A stretch of DNA of 64,000 nucleotides. It comes from Roseiarcus sp963836695. Its GTDB lineage: Bacteria; Pseudomonadota; Alphaproteobacteria; Rhizobiales; Beijerinckiaceae. The DNA is taken from NCBI GenBank assembly GCA_963836695.1, contig CAWIKX010000002.1, forward strand, positions 248,001-312,000, written 5' to 3'. Made by a program: the position numbers and the translations under genes. Shown piece by piece: positions 30,014 to 39,614 of this stretch. The notes beneath the pieces were generated by a model that did no database searches, was not told the origin of the DNA, and saw nothing but the letters and a program-made list of their open reading frames with translations. Within the stretch, counting starts at the first letter, position 1; each line of letters begins with the position of its first letter.

Positions 30014-30913
30014 ATGGCCAACGAGAAGATGATGACGCAGATGTCGAGCAAGCCCGGCTTCATCGCCGCGCTCGACCAGAGCGGCGGATCGACCCCTGGC
30101 GCGTTGCGGCTCTATGGGATTCCGGACACCGAGTACAAAGGCGACGACGCCAAGATGTTCGGGCTCGTGCACGAGATGCGCGTGCGCATCATCACCGCGC
30201 CCTCCTTCACCGGCGAGAAGGTGATCGCCGCGATCCTGTTCGAACGCACCATGGACGGCGAGGCGAAGGGCAAGCCGGTCCCGACCTATCTCTGGGAAGA
30301 GCGCGGCGTCGTTCCGATTGTCAAGGTCGACAAGGGGCTGGCCGAGGAGAAGGATGGCGTCAGCCTCATGAAGCCGATCCCGGACCTCGACAAGCTCCTA
30401 GGCAGGGCTGCGAAGCTCGGCGTCTTCGGCACCAAGATGCGCTCGGTCATCAACCTCGCGTCCAAAACCGGCATCGCCGCCATCGCCAAGCAGCAGTTCG
30501 AATTCGGTGAGCAGATCGCGAGCCAAGGGCTCATCCCCATCCTCGAGCCGGAAGTGTCGATCAAGAGCCCCGGCAAAGCAGGCGCCGAGCGAATCCTGCT
30601 CGACGAATTGACCAAGGGGCTCGACGCCTTGCCCGCCGGACGGAAGGTGATGTTCAAGGTGACGCTTCCCGAAACGCCAGACCTCTATGCGCCGTTGATC
30701 AAGGACAAACGGGTCGTGCGGGTGGTCGCGCTCTCGGGCGGCTATACGCGGGATGACGCCTGCGAGCGTCTCGCCGAAAACCACGGCATGATCGCAAGCT
30801 TCTCGCGGGCGCTCGCCGAGGGTCTCAAGCGTTCGATGTCCGATGCCGAGTTCGACGAGGAGCTCGGTGACGCCATCGACGAGATTTATGAGGCCTCGAC
30901 GGTCAAGGTCTGA
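30014..30913 (+). CDS. Class I fructose-bisphosphate aldolase
   Basis: Schiff-base aldolase of 299 residues, the short bacterial class I type. The N-terminus has FIAALDQSGGSTPGAL, then GLVHEMRVRI, VPIVKVDKG with the conserved Lys, EPEVSIKS and VVALSGGYTRDDACERL. I start at ATG 30014, with GAGG 9 bp before it; ATG 30005 sits too close to that site. It acts in glycolysis, gluconeogenesis or the Calvin cycle. It follows hemC after about 300 bp that includes an 11-C run, and has no operon partner. Confidence 0.93.
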   Translation: MANEKMMTQMSSKPGFIAALDQSGGSTPGALRLYGIPDTEYKGDDAKMFGLVHEMRVRIITAPSFTGEKVIAAILFERTMDGEAKGKPVPTYLWEERGVVPIVKVDKGLAEEKDGVSLMKPIPDLDKLLGRAAKLGVFGTKMRSVINLASKTGIAAIAKQQFEFGEQIASQGLIPILEPEVSIKSPGKAGAERILLDELTKGLDALPAGRKVMFKVTLPETPDLYAPLIKDKRVVRVVALSGGYTRDDACERLAENHGMIASFSRALAEGLKRSMSDAEFDEELGDAIDEIYEASTVKV

Positions 30914-31283
30914 GCCGGGGTCCGCCTGAGGCGGATCGGCCGCCGTCCAAGCGAAGTCAGGTCTGGTTCGTGCTTGACGGATCAACACCAGACGATGATC
31001 TGCTGCGTGAGTTCGCTCTATGCCTGGGCGCGGGGCCGCCGCGATCTGACCGGGCGAACTCTTGGCGATCGCCCTCGGCCTGCTCCTGAGTGTCCCTCCA
31101 GCGGCTTGCCGCCGCGACAGGCTCGATTGGTCGCGCGCGGACTGTGGGCCATCGTCTCACGGACCTTGAATCGTTACTGGGCGGGTGGCGGGTGGGTTCG
31201 CTTGAGCGGGCGCGGAGCGCGCCTACGAATGTTGAGGGACACATACGGATCGCGAGTTGTTCGTCGGATAAGGGGAACTGCGG
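30914..31283. other. Intergenic, 370 bp, no gene recognised
   Basis: A TCCGCC-TGA-GGCGGA hairpin at 30921-30935 sits 8 bp after the aldolase stop; it lacks a T tract, so it is a weak terminator candidate at best. The rest carries no protein-like frame. An AAGGGG stretch before 31284 serves the next gene. Confidence 0.45.
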
Positions 31284-31952
31284 ATGGGTTCAGCGACCGA
31301 CATCGTCTTTCTGTTCGACGTCGACAACACGCTCCTCGACAACGATCGTTTCCGTCAGGACCTCCGGCAACGGGTTCAAGCCGTCCACGGGGATCGCGCG
31401 TCAACGCGTTACTGGGAAATCATGGACGAACTCTGGGACCAACTGGGATACATGGACTATCTCGGGGCGCTCGAGCGCCTGAGGCTTGAAGACCCGTACG
31501 ATTTCGCGATCTTCCGCACCGCCAACTGGATCCTGGACTATCCATTCGCCGAACGCCTGTATCCGCACGCGCTCGACGCGGTGAATCATGTCCGGCAGTG
31601 GGGATCGCCCGTCATCCTGTCCGACGGCGACGCCATCTTTCAGCCGCGCAAGATCCTGCGATCGGGCTTATGGGAGGCGTTCGACGGCAACGTGCTGATC
31701 TACGTCCATAAGGAGAAGGAGCTCAAGGACGTGGCGCGGCGCCTTCCTGCCGCTCACTACGCGCTCATCGACGACAAGTCGCGCATTCTCGCCGCGGTCA
31801 AGGCCGTCTGGGGCGATCGCGTCACCACCATTTTTCCCAAGCAAGGCCATTATGCCCTTGAAGAGCCGCCGCGTGACGGAGCGTCGGTCGACATGACGAT
31901 CGCGACCATCGGCGATTTGCTCGGGCATGATCTGTCGAGGTTGAAACCATGA
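31284..31952 (+). CDS. HAD-superfamily hydrolase
   Basis: A 222-residue HAD phosphatase. Motif I is FLFDVDNTLLDND near the N-terminus, motif II lies in VILSDGDAIF, the motif III lysine region is at HKEKEL, and motif IV is in YALIDDKSRILAA. An all-helical cap lies between motifs I and II. The substrate is unknown. It stands alone between the aldolase and recA, tail-to-tail with recA. Confidence 0.85.
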   Translation: MGSATDIVFLFDVDNTLLDNDRFRQDLRQRVQAVHGDRASTRYWEIMDELWDQLGYMDYLGALERLRLEDPYDFAIFRTANWILDYPFAERLYPHALDAVNHVRQWGSPVILSDGDAIFQPRKILRSGLWEAFDGNVLIYVHKEKELKDVARRLPAAHYALIDDKSRILAAVKAVWGDRVTTIFPKQGHYALEEPPRDGASVDMTIATIGDLLGHDLSRLKP

Positions 31953-32060
31953 GCCGCAGGTCGAGCGGGACGGATCGTTAGCCGACTTCGGCAACCGAAG
32001 AAGCTTGAGCCGCTTCATTCGCAGCTTGCCGCGACCAAGGCCGGCCGCGAGCCGTCATTT

Positions 32061-32107
32061 TCAAAACGGGGGGCGCGAGAGCGGCGGGAGGTGGACCGCT
32101 CTCGCGC
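32061..32107 (-). terminator. Rho-independent terminator of recA
   Basis: Read on the minus strand, a 14-bp perfect stem (GGGCGCGAGAGCGG pairing with CCGCTCTCGCGCCC) with an 11-nt loop is followed within a few bases by TTTT. It lies about 95 bp downstream of the recA stop. Confidence 0.8.
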
Positions 32108-32202
32108 CCGCCCCGAACGCACGAAGACGTGAGAGGGCTTCCCTGGCGGATGGACGCGCTTGTTCGCGGGTGGGACAGCGAGACGCGCCCAAAGGAGGCC
32201 AA

Positions 32203-33279
<1,077 letters not shown>

Positions 33280-34026
33280 AACCATGGTCCTTCTCTCACG
33301 GGCAGCGTCTGATCCGCAATCGCGGTTTGCGCGTCCCCCCGGATGGCGGAAGTATGTGCACGGTTTGTTCTCATTCGCAAGTTCTTTTTTTGTTCTTGCC
33401 CGATCAGGTTTAATTTTTGCTGACTGCGGCGTCGATATTCGAATTACTCCAAAAGGCGCGACTAATCGCGGGCTGATGATCACGGTTTTGTTGGCAAAAG
33501 AGAAATTCTGGCAAGCTCCGCGATAAGGAATGCTCAAAATGGCGCGATCGAGGGACGGCGAAGAGAGCTTCCTTTTACGCCAGGACGGTCCTGACAAAAT
33601 TGGGGATGGTCCGGGGCGGACGTTGCAAACGCGCAACCGGGTATTGTCCCCACCCGTTCGCGGCTACAATTCAATTTGCGACTGTTGGTTCTCGCAGGTT
33701 CTATCGTCGGCTTGCGCCCCGTCCAAATGCGGCTCGATGCGACGGTTGGGCCTTCTAGGAATTGTCGCCTCGGAGTTCATCGCGGCGGACAGGTGGGCTC
33801 GGCTGAAGGAGCGCCCAATCCGGCATCCCGATCAACGAGCGTGCGGACCCGAGCCGAGCGCCTCAAAGCCTGTCTAATTCCCGATGAGTGTCCGCCAAAA
33901 AAGGCAGAATTCAACCGACCTTGACAGGGCGTCACAGTTTACGCCAATTCGACTCGAAGGACTTCGGCGGCCCATGCCAGGACTGCGCACCCGCCGGGCG
34001 GCCTTTTGGAAGTGTCCGGCTGAGGG
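33280..34026. other. Intergenic, about 750 bp: recA promoter and unassigned DNA
   Basis: The first 150 bp hold the recA leader and LexA box. From about 33530 to 34026 I find no recognised gene. One 48-codon frame (33884-34030) overlaps the start of the next gene as ATGA but has no ribosome site or family. Base composition is lower in GC near 33380-33500. Confidence 0.5.
33381..33395. promoter_or_regulatory. LexA (SOS) box of recA
   Basis: GTTC, seven T residues, GTTC: an exact GTTC-N7-GTTC direct repeat, the established LexA operator of Alphaproteobacteria. It is about 102 bp upstream of the chosen recA start. A third GTTC lies 10 bp before it at 33367. Confidence 0.85.
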
Positions 34027-34488
34027 ATGAACAAGAACGCCGCCGATCCCGCTCAACCTTATCGGGGCCTGATCGCGGGCTATACCGACGCGATCCGCCA
34101 AAGCGATTTCAAGGCCAATATCGCGATCCTCTTCGTCGCCTTCATGATGGGTCCGGTCCTCGGCAACTACCCGAGGTTTCCTCACTATTTGCCGATCCCT
34201 TTCGTCATGCTGCCGTTCCTCGTCGTCTACATATGTCTGCTGGCGGTGCTTATTCCTCGCTATCCCAAGCGCGGCGCCAAGCACTTCATTGTTGCGCGCG
34301 ACGCCACGGTCGCTGATTTCGCCAATGTGGTGGAGGCGGACGACGAACTCGAGCAGCTGAAGCTGCGTTGCTCGGTTCTTTCGGAGTTGCTGTGGTGGAA
34401 AACCTTTTACATTCGCATCAGTTTTTTTGTCGCTATGGCGAGCATCATCGCGAGCATCTTCTTGCTCATTTATGTTTGGTATTTTTAG
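34027..34488 (+). CDS. Small multi-pass membrane protein, possibly Pycsar effector (PycTM)-like
   Basis: A 153-residue protein with two N-terminal hydrophobic segments (about 29-47 and 58-77), a charged cytoplasmic-type middle (KRGAKHF to LEQLKLRCSVLSELL) and a C-terminal membrane segment (about 130-152). The order SDFKANIAILFVAF, then TM pair, polar helix, WWKTFYIRISFF and TM resembles the layout of PycTM/DUF5706 proteins, but this is layout only. No nucleotide cyclase gene is adjacent. Its stop codon abuts the truncated acuI homologue, so it probably arrived with the DNA that replaced that gene's 5' part. Function uncertain. Confidence 0.6.
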   Translation: MNKNAADPAQPYRGLIAGYTDAIRQSDFKANIAILFVAFMMGPVLGNYPRFPHYLPIPFVMLPFLVVYICLLAVLIPRYPKRGAKHFIVARDATVADFANVVEADDELEQLKLRCSVLSELLWWKTFYIRISFFVAMASIIASIFLLIYVWYF

Positions 34489-34490
34489 GC

Positions 34491-34754
34491 GTCGCCTGCG
34501 GCCTCGCCAGCGGCATGGACCTGGCCGGAAGCGTCGCGCCGTTCATCCTGCGCGGCGTCTCGCTCTTGGGCGTCGACAGCGTCCACTGCCCGACCGAGCG
34601 GCGGCTCGAAGCCTGGGGGCGCCTGGCGCTCGACCTCGACCGCCTGAAGCTCGCCTCGATGACCGAGACCATCCCCTTGGCTGAGGTCTTCGACGCCGGC
34701 GCCAGGATCCTCAAGGGCGAGACCCGGGGGCGGCTGGTAGTGATGGTCCCGTAA
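34491..34754 (+). pseudogene. 3' remnant of AcuI/YhdH-type acrylyl-CoA reductase (MDR family)
   Basis: About 87 codons encoding the C-terminal quarter of a quinone-oxidoreductase-like MDR protein: ACGLASGMDLAGSVAPFILR, GVSLLGVDSV, the EAWGRLALDL helix and terminal GRLVVMVP. The family is about 325 residues, so the N-terminal catalytic and most of the Rossmann domain are missing. Homology begins within a few bases of the preceding gene's stop codon, with no ribosome site of its own. This is a true truncation, marking the edge of a rearrangement. Confidence 0.8.
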
Positions 34755-35227
34755 GCGAGAGCCCGGAGGGCTTTCGGATACAACCTCAGACACGAATTCG
34801 ATTCCAATAAATGCGAGCAAACGCGCTTAAACGCTAGGTAAATGCGCCTAAACGCTAGTAAAAGAGCTAGCGTTTACTAGCGTTTATTTTTCAGAATCTA
34901 GCCTTTTCAATGGGTTACGGCCGATTCAGATGGAAGAATTCGCCCCGAACTCCGGACGCCCGCTCTGGTTGTAAGGGCTCCCACACGGCCTCTGCCTGTC
35001 GAATTGTCGAAGGTCACCGAGCTTGCGACGGTCGGGTCTGTCATGGTCGCGATGATAGCCGTCGGTTCTTCTTTGCGCAAGAAAATGTCAATAATTCTGG
35101 AATTCTGTTGGCGACTCAGTCTCGCGTGGGGTTCATAGGTCTGGAAAGTCTCGCGGGCTTCCATTCTTGTCGATTCGCAACCGTGCGGCCCGCAGCGCGT
35201 TAGAACTGAATCCTCGGAGAGCCGATC
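34755..35227. other. Intergenic, about 470 bp with repeat array
   Basis: No coding frame is convincing here. It contains the AT-rich repeat array at 34828-34886 (listed separately) and unassigned sequence up to the NUDIX gene. A long minus-strand frame crossing this region has shadow-type composition. Confidence 0.5.
34828..34886. repeat. Four copies of a 10-bp repeat (direct and inverted)
   Basis: TAAACGCTAG occurs at 34828-34837 and 34849-34858 (21-bp spacing), and its complement CTAGCGTTTA in tandem at 34867-34876 and 34877-34886. The inner parts form a perfect 14-bp inverted repeat (34849-34862 with 34873-34886, 10-nt loop). It is AT-rich in a GC-rich genome. It could be an operator, an iteron-type binding site, a terminator for either strand or an integration scar. 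Confidence 0.75.
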
Positions 35228-35710
35228 ATCCCCCGTAAGCCAAAGAGACGACGCGCGAAGCCGGCAGTCCGCATCCAGTACGGCGCATTGCCCTATCGGT
35301 TCACGCCAATGGCGGCGCTTGAAATCCTCATCCTGACGACGCGACAAACGCGGCGTTGGATTCTCCCCAAGGGTTGGCCGATCAAGCGGCTGACGCCCTC
35401 GAAGTCGGCCGCGCGTGAGGCGTTCGAGGAGGCGGGCGTCAGAGGAAAGATCGGCGCACGGGCGATCGGTGTTTTCAGATACAAAAAGACGGCCGGAGAG
35501 AACGGCGCCGAGCCAGACTACGAGGTCAAGATTTTCCCCCTGCTCGTGCGAAGGCAAAGCGCGACCTGGCCGGAATTCGGGCAGCGCGTGGTTCAGTGGG
35601 TCGATCCGGAGAAAGCGATCTCGCTCATCCGGGAGCCGGAGCTGAAGACGATGATCGAGAAGTTCGCTAAGCGCGCGGCAGCCGCGGCGGCCAGCAAGGT
35701 CATTTACTGA
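35228..35710 (+). CDS. NUDIX hydrolase
   Basis: NUDIX pyrophosphohydrolase of about 160 residues. The Nudix box is split as GWPIKRL then KSAAREAFEEAGVRG, with WILPKG before it; the C-terminal helix is Ala-rich. Family members begin with a short basic PRKPK-type tail and QYGALPYR, which here lies upstream of the first normal start codon (TTG at 35288). The only candidate start giving that N-terminus is ATC at 35228, 6 bp after GGAGAG. Either an unusual ATC start is used, a base is wrong, or TTG 35288 is used with a shortened N-terminus. The substrate is unknown. Confidence 0.75.
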   Translation: MPRKPKRRRAKPAVRIQYGALPYRFTPMAALEILILTTRQTRRWILPKGWPIKRLTPSKSAAREAFEEAGVRGKIGARAIGVFRYKKTAGENGAEPDYEVKIFPLLVRRQSATWPEFGQRVVQWVDPEKAISLIREPELKTMIEKFAKRAAAAAASKVIY

Positions 35711-35752
35711 CGGGGTGCGCGGCGCCATCGGTCGAGCGAGAGCGGCGCAGGC

Positions 35753-36145
35753 TTAAGTGCTTCTTCCGATGTCGGCGATTCGGCAGCGAACCGGCGCGCT
35801 CTCCTCGAAGTAGCAGACCGCGCAGATGCGGTGATAGCCATCAGCAATAACGAGAGGAAGCCCGCTCGCCAGATCGCCGCGCACGAGGAGAACGGGCGCG
35901 AGCGGCTTACCTTTCTGAATGCGTTTGAGATCCTCGCTCACGTGCGCCTCGTCGCTAGGCAGGATCGGGAGCTGAGCCGCGCGCAAGATATCCTTCGCCG
36001 CGTGTTCAATGGGCTTGGATCCGCGCAGGCTTTTGACAAGCGCGTGAGCTTTCCGATCGGAAGACAGAAGTGAAAGATATTTGAATGCGGCGTCGAAATC
36101 CGCATCTTCTTCTTTCTCGCTCCACTTCAGTTTTGACTTGCTCAC
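35753..36145 (-). CDS. ParB-like nuclease-fold protein, unknown function
   Basis: A 130-residue protein. The C-terminal half looks like the ParB/sulfiredoxin N-terminal fold: LLVRGDLASGLPLVIADGYHRICAVCYFEE, where DGYHR matches the conserved GxxR-type motif. The N-terminal half is charged and helical (KWSEKEEDADFDAAFKYLSLL). No DNA-binding HTH is visible, so it is not a segregation ParB. It is convergent with the NUDIX gene. Confidence 0.62.
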   Translation of the reverse strand: MSKSKLKWSEKEEDADFDAAFKYLSLLSSDRKAHALVKSLRGSKPIEHAAKDILRAAQLPILPSDEAHVSEDLKRIQKGKPLAPVLLVRGDLASGLPLVIADGYHRICAVCYFEESAPVRCRIADIGRST

Positions 36146-36388
36146 CGGTCGCCCGCTCCCGTTTCCGCGCCTTCCCCAAAGGATGCAGTCTAGCTCTTCC
36201 AGTCATACGGCGACACTTGCTTTTCGTGCGGCACGCGCTCGGCGCCGAAATGAAGTCCGGCGCGCGACCCGACGAACCTGTCCGAAAGCATCTCTCGCGA
36301 TTGTGAACGCGCGGGCTCCAGCAGGCGCCCTTACCTTTGCGGCGGGTGTGCGAAGCCGAGCCCGCGAATCGTCAGACGGAGACAAGCC

Positions 36389-36904
36389 GTGGCTCAAGTA
36401 ACCATCCTTTCCGGGCCGATCGGAGCGGGCAAAACAGCGGTCTCGAAAGAGCTGATCGCCCTCTCGACAGGTCCGCTCGCCTATATCGAGGGCGACCAAT
36501 TCTGGCCATTCCTGGTCAGGCGAGCGGAGGGCGACCGGCGCGAAGACTTCCGCGCCATCATGCGCGCCATGACCTCGGCCGCCGGATCGTTCACCCGCAC
36601 CGGCTACGATGTGTTGCTCGACTTCTCCATTCCCCCGCCTTTCCTGCCCAGCGCGCAGAAGATCCTGCGGGATGCTCCGCTCGACTATGTCGTGTTGCGC
36701 CCGCCGCTCGAAATCTGCGAGGCGCGCGCCCGCGAGCGCGCGAAGGAAAAGATCGCCAACTACGATCGCGGTTTCTACGCGCTCTTCGCTGCCGACCCAC
36801 GGCATGTCGTGGGGCCCGAGAGGCACGAGAGTCCGAAAGCCATCGCAGAGATCATCTTCGAGGGTTTGAAAGCGGGCCGCTTCCGCGTCGCGGCATCAAC
36901 CTGA
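36389..36904 (+). CDS. P-loop kinase/ATPase of the AAA-33/zeta-like type
   Basis: A 171-residue P-loop protein with Walker A ILSGPIGAGKTAVSKEL at residues 6-22, then YIEGDQFW (substrate-side acidic pair), DVLLDFSIPP and YVVLRPPLEICEARARERAKEK, a lid-like basic region. This is the layout of small-molecule kinases and zeta-toxin-like proteins. The start is GTG 36389. No antitoxin gene is adjacent. It converges on a FAD monooxygenase gene with 7 bp between stops. Confidence 0.72.
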   Translation: MAQVTILSGPIGAGKTAVSKELIALSTGPLAYIEGDQFWPFLVRRAEGDRREDFRAIMRAMTSAAGSFTRTGYDVLLDFSIPPPFLPSAQKILRDAPLDYVVLRPPLEICEARARERAKEKIANYDRGFYALFAADPRHVVGPERHESPKAIAEIIFEGLKAGRFRVAAST

Positions 36905-36911
36905 TCGTCTT

Positions 36912-38429
36912 TCACGGATTGATCTGAACCTTGGCGAGATAGTGCTCGACCGCATCCACGGACGGGGCGGGCAAGGCGAGAGCCACATAGGTGTCGGGAC
37001 GGATGAGATAGAACGCGTTTTCCCTCAAGCCCGCGTGACGCATCTCCTCCGTCCATGCATAGGTTTCAAGCGGGATGCGGCGCCCTTCGGCCCATCGCTT
37101 CACATAGTCATCGGCCTTTCCATAGACATGGATCTGCCAGCCGATGCGCTTGAGCGCCTTATAATTGTCGCTGTCGCCCATCTTCACCCAGGGAAGTCGG
37201 TCTCCGCCGTGAACGGGGCCGGCGTGGCCTTCATCCAGGCCCTTGCCGCGATAGTTCAAGGTGATCTGGGAGATGGTGCGGAAGATATAGTCGCGCGCCG
37301 CCTCGAACCTGACCATCTGGGGCAGGACAATCGGCGCGACGCGAGTGCGGATAATCTCAGCGAGATGCCCTTCCGCGGCGGCGACATTGAAGAAGCGGTC
37401 GGTCGTTTGCACCAGGCGCAAAGCGAATGCGCGCCGCTCGGCTTCGTACGTGTCGAGCAACGCGTCCTTCGCGCGGCCGGCCAGGACGGCCTCAAGCTTC
37501 CAGGCCAGGTTGATGGCGTCGCCGATACCGGTGTTCATCCCCTGCCCGCCCACGGGCGTATGGATATGCGCCGCATCGCCCAAGACGAAGGCTCGACCCT
37601 TGCGGAATCGGTCGGTCACCCGATGATGCACGCGATAGACCGAGAACCAGTTCAACTTGTCGACCTTGAGCTTGAGATTGCGGCCTGCTCGATCGCTGAT
37701 GTCGTCGAAGGTGAGCTGGTCGACGTCCTTGCCCGGCGCGGGCTTGATCGACCCGATCAGACGGACGCGGCCCTCGTGCGCCAGCGGGAAGATGGCGAGA
37801 AAGTCGGTGTCGTCGAGATCGACATTGAGATCCCCGTTGAAGGCCAAGCCTTCGCCAACGACGTCAGCGACGTAGAAGATCTGCGGATAAGTCCCGCCCG
37901 GAAAGCCCGTTCCCATGATTTCGCGGACTTTCGACTTCGCGCCGTCGCAGCCGGCTATGAAAGCGGCGGTCACCAGACTTTCTCCGCCGTCGGGCCTACG
38001 CAGCCGGGCGCTGATATGGCCGCCTTCCTCGGCATATCCGAGAAATTCGGTCGACCGCTCCACCTGCACGCCGAAATCGTGCAGGCGTTGGGTCAATAGC
38101 CGTTCATGCTCGTCCTGCGGGAAGATGTGCAGGAAGCCATAGGGCGTGAGATCCGAGGCGATCTCTTCGAACGGTACCCGCGCCGCCTCCCGGCCGCCGA
38201 GCCATAAGCGGGCGCCTGGCACCGTGTAGCCGCCGGACACAGGCTCGGCAAGATCGAGTTGCTCGTAGAGTTCGAGCGTTCGGGCATGGACCGCCAACGC
38301 GCGTGACGTTGTTCCGGGTTCAGCCGTCTCGTCAATGATTCGAACCGGGACGCCCTGTTTCGTCAGCCAAAGGGCGAGAACCAGTCCGGTCGGGCCTGCG
38401 CCGACGATCAATACGCTCGGATCCGCCAT
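36912..38429 (-). CDS. FAD-dependent aromatic monooxygenase (PheA/TetX/UbiH-like)
   Basis: A class A flavoprotein hydroxylase of 505 residues. The FAD GxGxxG motif is SVLIVGAGPTGLVLALWL at the N-terminus, the DG motif is in FIAGCDGAKSKVREIMG, and the second FAD motif is AFVLGDAAHIHTPVGGQGMN. The C-terminal thioredoxin-like tail is short. ATG 38429 has GGAG about 9 bp upstream and gives the natural N-terminus; the open frame extends to 38534. Likely substrates are phenols or polyketide-type aromatics; nothing in the context fixes which. Confidence 0.88.
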   Translation of the reverse strand: MADPSVLIVGAGPTGLVLALWLTKQGVPVRIIDETAEPGTTSRALAVHARTLELYEQLDLAEPVSGGYTVPGARLWLGGREAARVPFEEIASDLTPYGFLHIFPQDEHERLLTQRLHDFGVQVERSTEFLGYAEEGGHISARLRRPDGGESLVTAAFIAGCDGAKSKVREIMGTGFPGGTYPQIFYVADVVGEGLAFNGDLNVDLDDTDFLAIFPLAHEGRVRLIGSIKPAPGKDVDQLTFDDISDRAGRNLKLKVDKLNWFSVYRVHHRVTDRFRKGRAFVLGDAAHIHTPVGGQGMNTGIGDAINLAWKLEAVLAGRAKDALLDTYEAERRAFALRLVQTTDRFFNVAAAEGHLAEIIRTRVAPIVLPQMVRFEAARDYIFRTISQITLNYRGKGLDEGHAGPVHGGDRLPWVKMGDSDNYKALKRIGWQIHVYGKADDYVKRWAEGRRIPLETYAWTEEMRHAGLRENAFYLIRPDTYVALALPAPSVDAVEHYLAKVQINP

Positions 38430-38612
38430 GGGTTGGCACTCCGAAAGAGACGAAACAGGGGCGCTGTCCCGAGTGACCGGCCGTTCCCCTACAACGCTTG
38501 GCTGGCCGAAAAAGGGCCAACGGCGGCAAAACAATTGTGTGTGACGGCCTCTCGCGAGCGCTGAGATCTGCTGCCCTCAACGAGCGGTCCGGCTTGGCCA
38601 CGGCTCACGGCG

Positions 38613-39614
38613 TTAGCCCGCGCCGATCCGCATCTCCAGCGCCTCGTACAGCGCGTTGCGGGCGGCGAAAGTCTGTTCGAGCGCGGCGACGCTGACCCGC
38701 TCGGCGCCCTTGGCCAGGAGCCAGCCGGCAAGCTCCGCCACTTTGTCGCGCGCGCAATGCAGCGCGACGAAGCCGTGGGGATCGACGTCCTCTCCGGTCG
38801 CCGAGATCGCGCCGAAGCGCTCGGCTGCCGTCTCGACGATCCCATGCGCCGGACTTGGCAGCCGCGCCCGGATTTCGCGCGATTTCCGCGCTTCCTCGCT
38901 CGCCGCGATCCGGGCGAGAATGGCGCGCGCGGCCTGCCTCGCATTCGCGCCCCACGGCGCGGTGAGCGAGGCGATCAGCGTCGCCTGCGAGCGCAGAATC
39001 GTTCCATCTTCGAGGGGCTTCAGCGCATTGGCGGCGAGCGTCGCGCCGGTCGTGGTGATGTCGACGATGAGCTCCGCCGCGCCGGATGCGGGAGCCCCTT
39101 CGGTTGCGCCGAGACTTTCGACAATGCGGTAGTCGGCGACGCCATGCTCAGCAAAGAAGCGGCGGGTGAGATTGACGTACTTCGTCGCGACGCGCATGCG
39201 CTCGCCCCGCTTGGCGCGATAGGCCGACGCGACATCGTCGAGATCGGCCATGGTGCGCACATCGATCCACGCTTTTGGCGCCGCGACGACGACATTGGCG
39301 TGGCCGAAGCCGAGCGGGCTCAAAAGCTCGAAGCGCGACTCGACGTCGGGCGCCTTCTCGCGCAGCAGGTCCTCGCCGGCGACGCCGAAATGCGCGGCTC
39401 CAGCGGCGAGCTGGCCGACGATCTCGGCCGACGAAATATAGGCGACTTCGACGCCCGGCAGCCCGGCGATCGCGCCGCGATAGTCGCGCGCGCCGCGGCC
39501 CTGCACGAGTTCGAGCCCGGCGCGAGCAAAGAAGGCCGCAGCGGCCTCCTGCAGTCGGCCCTTGGAGGGGATCGCGAGGACGAATGGCCCCTCGGCGCCA
39601 TTCCCGGCAGCCAT
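38613..39614 (-). CDS. hisG: ATP phosphoribosyltransferase catalytic subunit
   Basis: First enzyme of histidine synthesis, 333 residues. It has FVLAIPSKGRLQEAAAAFF, VAGEDLLRE, ELIVDITTTGATLAANAL (PRPP loop) and a C-terminal extension. It begins inside the hisZ stop codon (TGATG overlap), so the pair is translationally coupled. Short-type HisG proteins depend on HisZ; this one is longer than the minimal form (about 210) yet is still paired with hisZ, as is common in Hyphomicrobiales. Confidence 0.94.
   Translation of the reverse strand: MAAGNGAEGPFVLAIPSKGRLQEAAAAFFARAGLELVQGRGARDYRGAIAGLPGVEVAYISSAEIVGQLAAGAAHFGVAGEDLLREKAPDVESRFELLSPLGFGHANVVVAAPKAWIDVRTMADLDDVASAYRAKRGERMRVATKYVNLTRRFFAEHGVADYRIVESLGATEGAPASGAAELIVDITTTGATLAANALKPLEDGTILRSQATLIASLTAPWGANARQAARAILARIAASEEARKSREIRARLPSPAHGIVETAAERFGAISATGEDVDPHGFVALHCARDKVAELAGWLLAKGAERVSVAALEQTFAARNALYEALEMRIGAG

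Noticed and set aside
33884..34030. 48-codon frame overlapping the membrane-protein start as ATGA
   Set aside because: No ribosome site and no recognisable features; the overlap alone is weak support.
34907..35728. 273-codon minus-strand frame over the NUDIX gene
   Set aside because: Low-complexity Arg/Leu composition, no family, and antisense to a recognisable NUDIX box.
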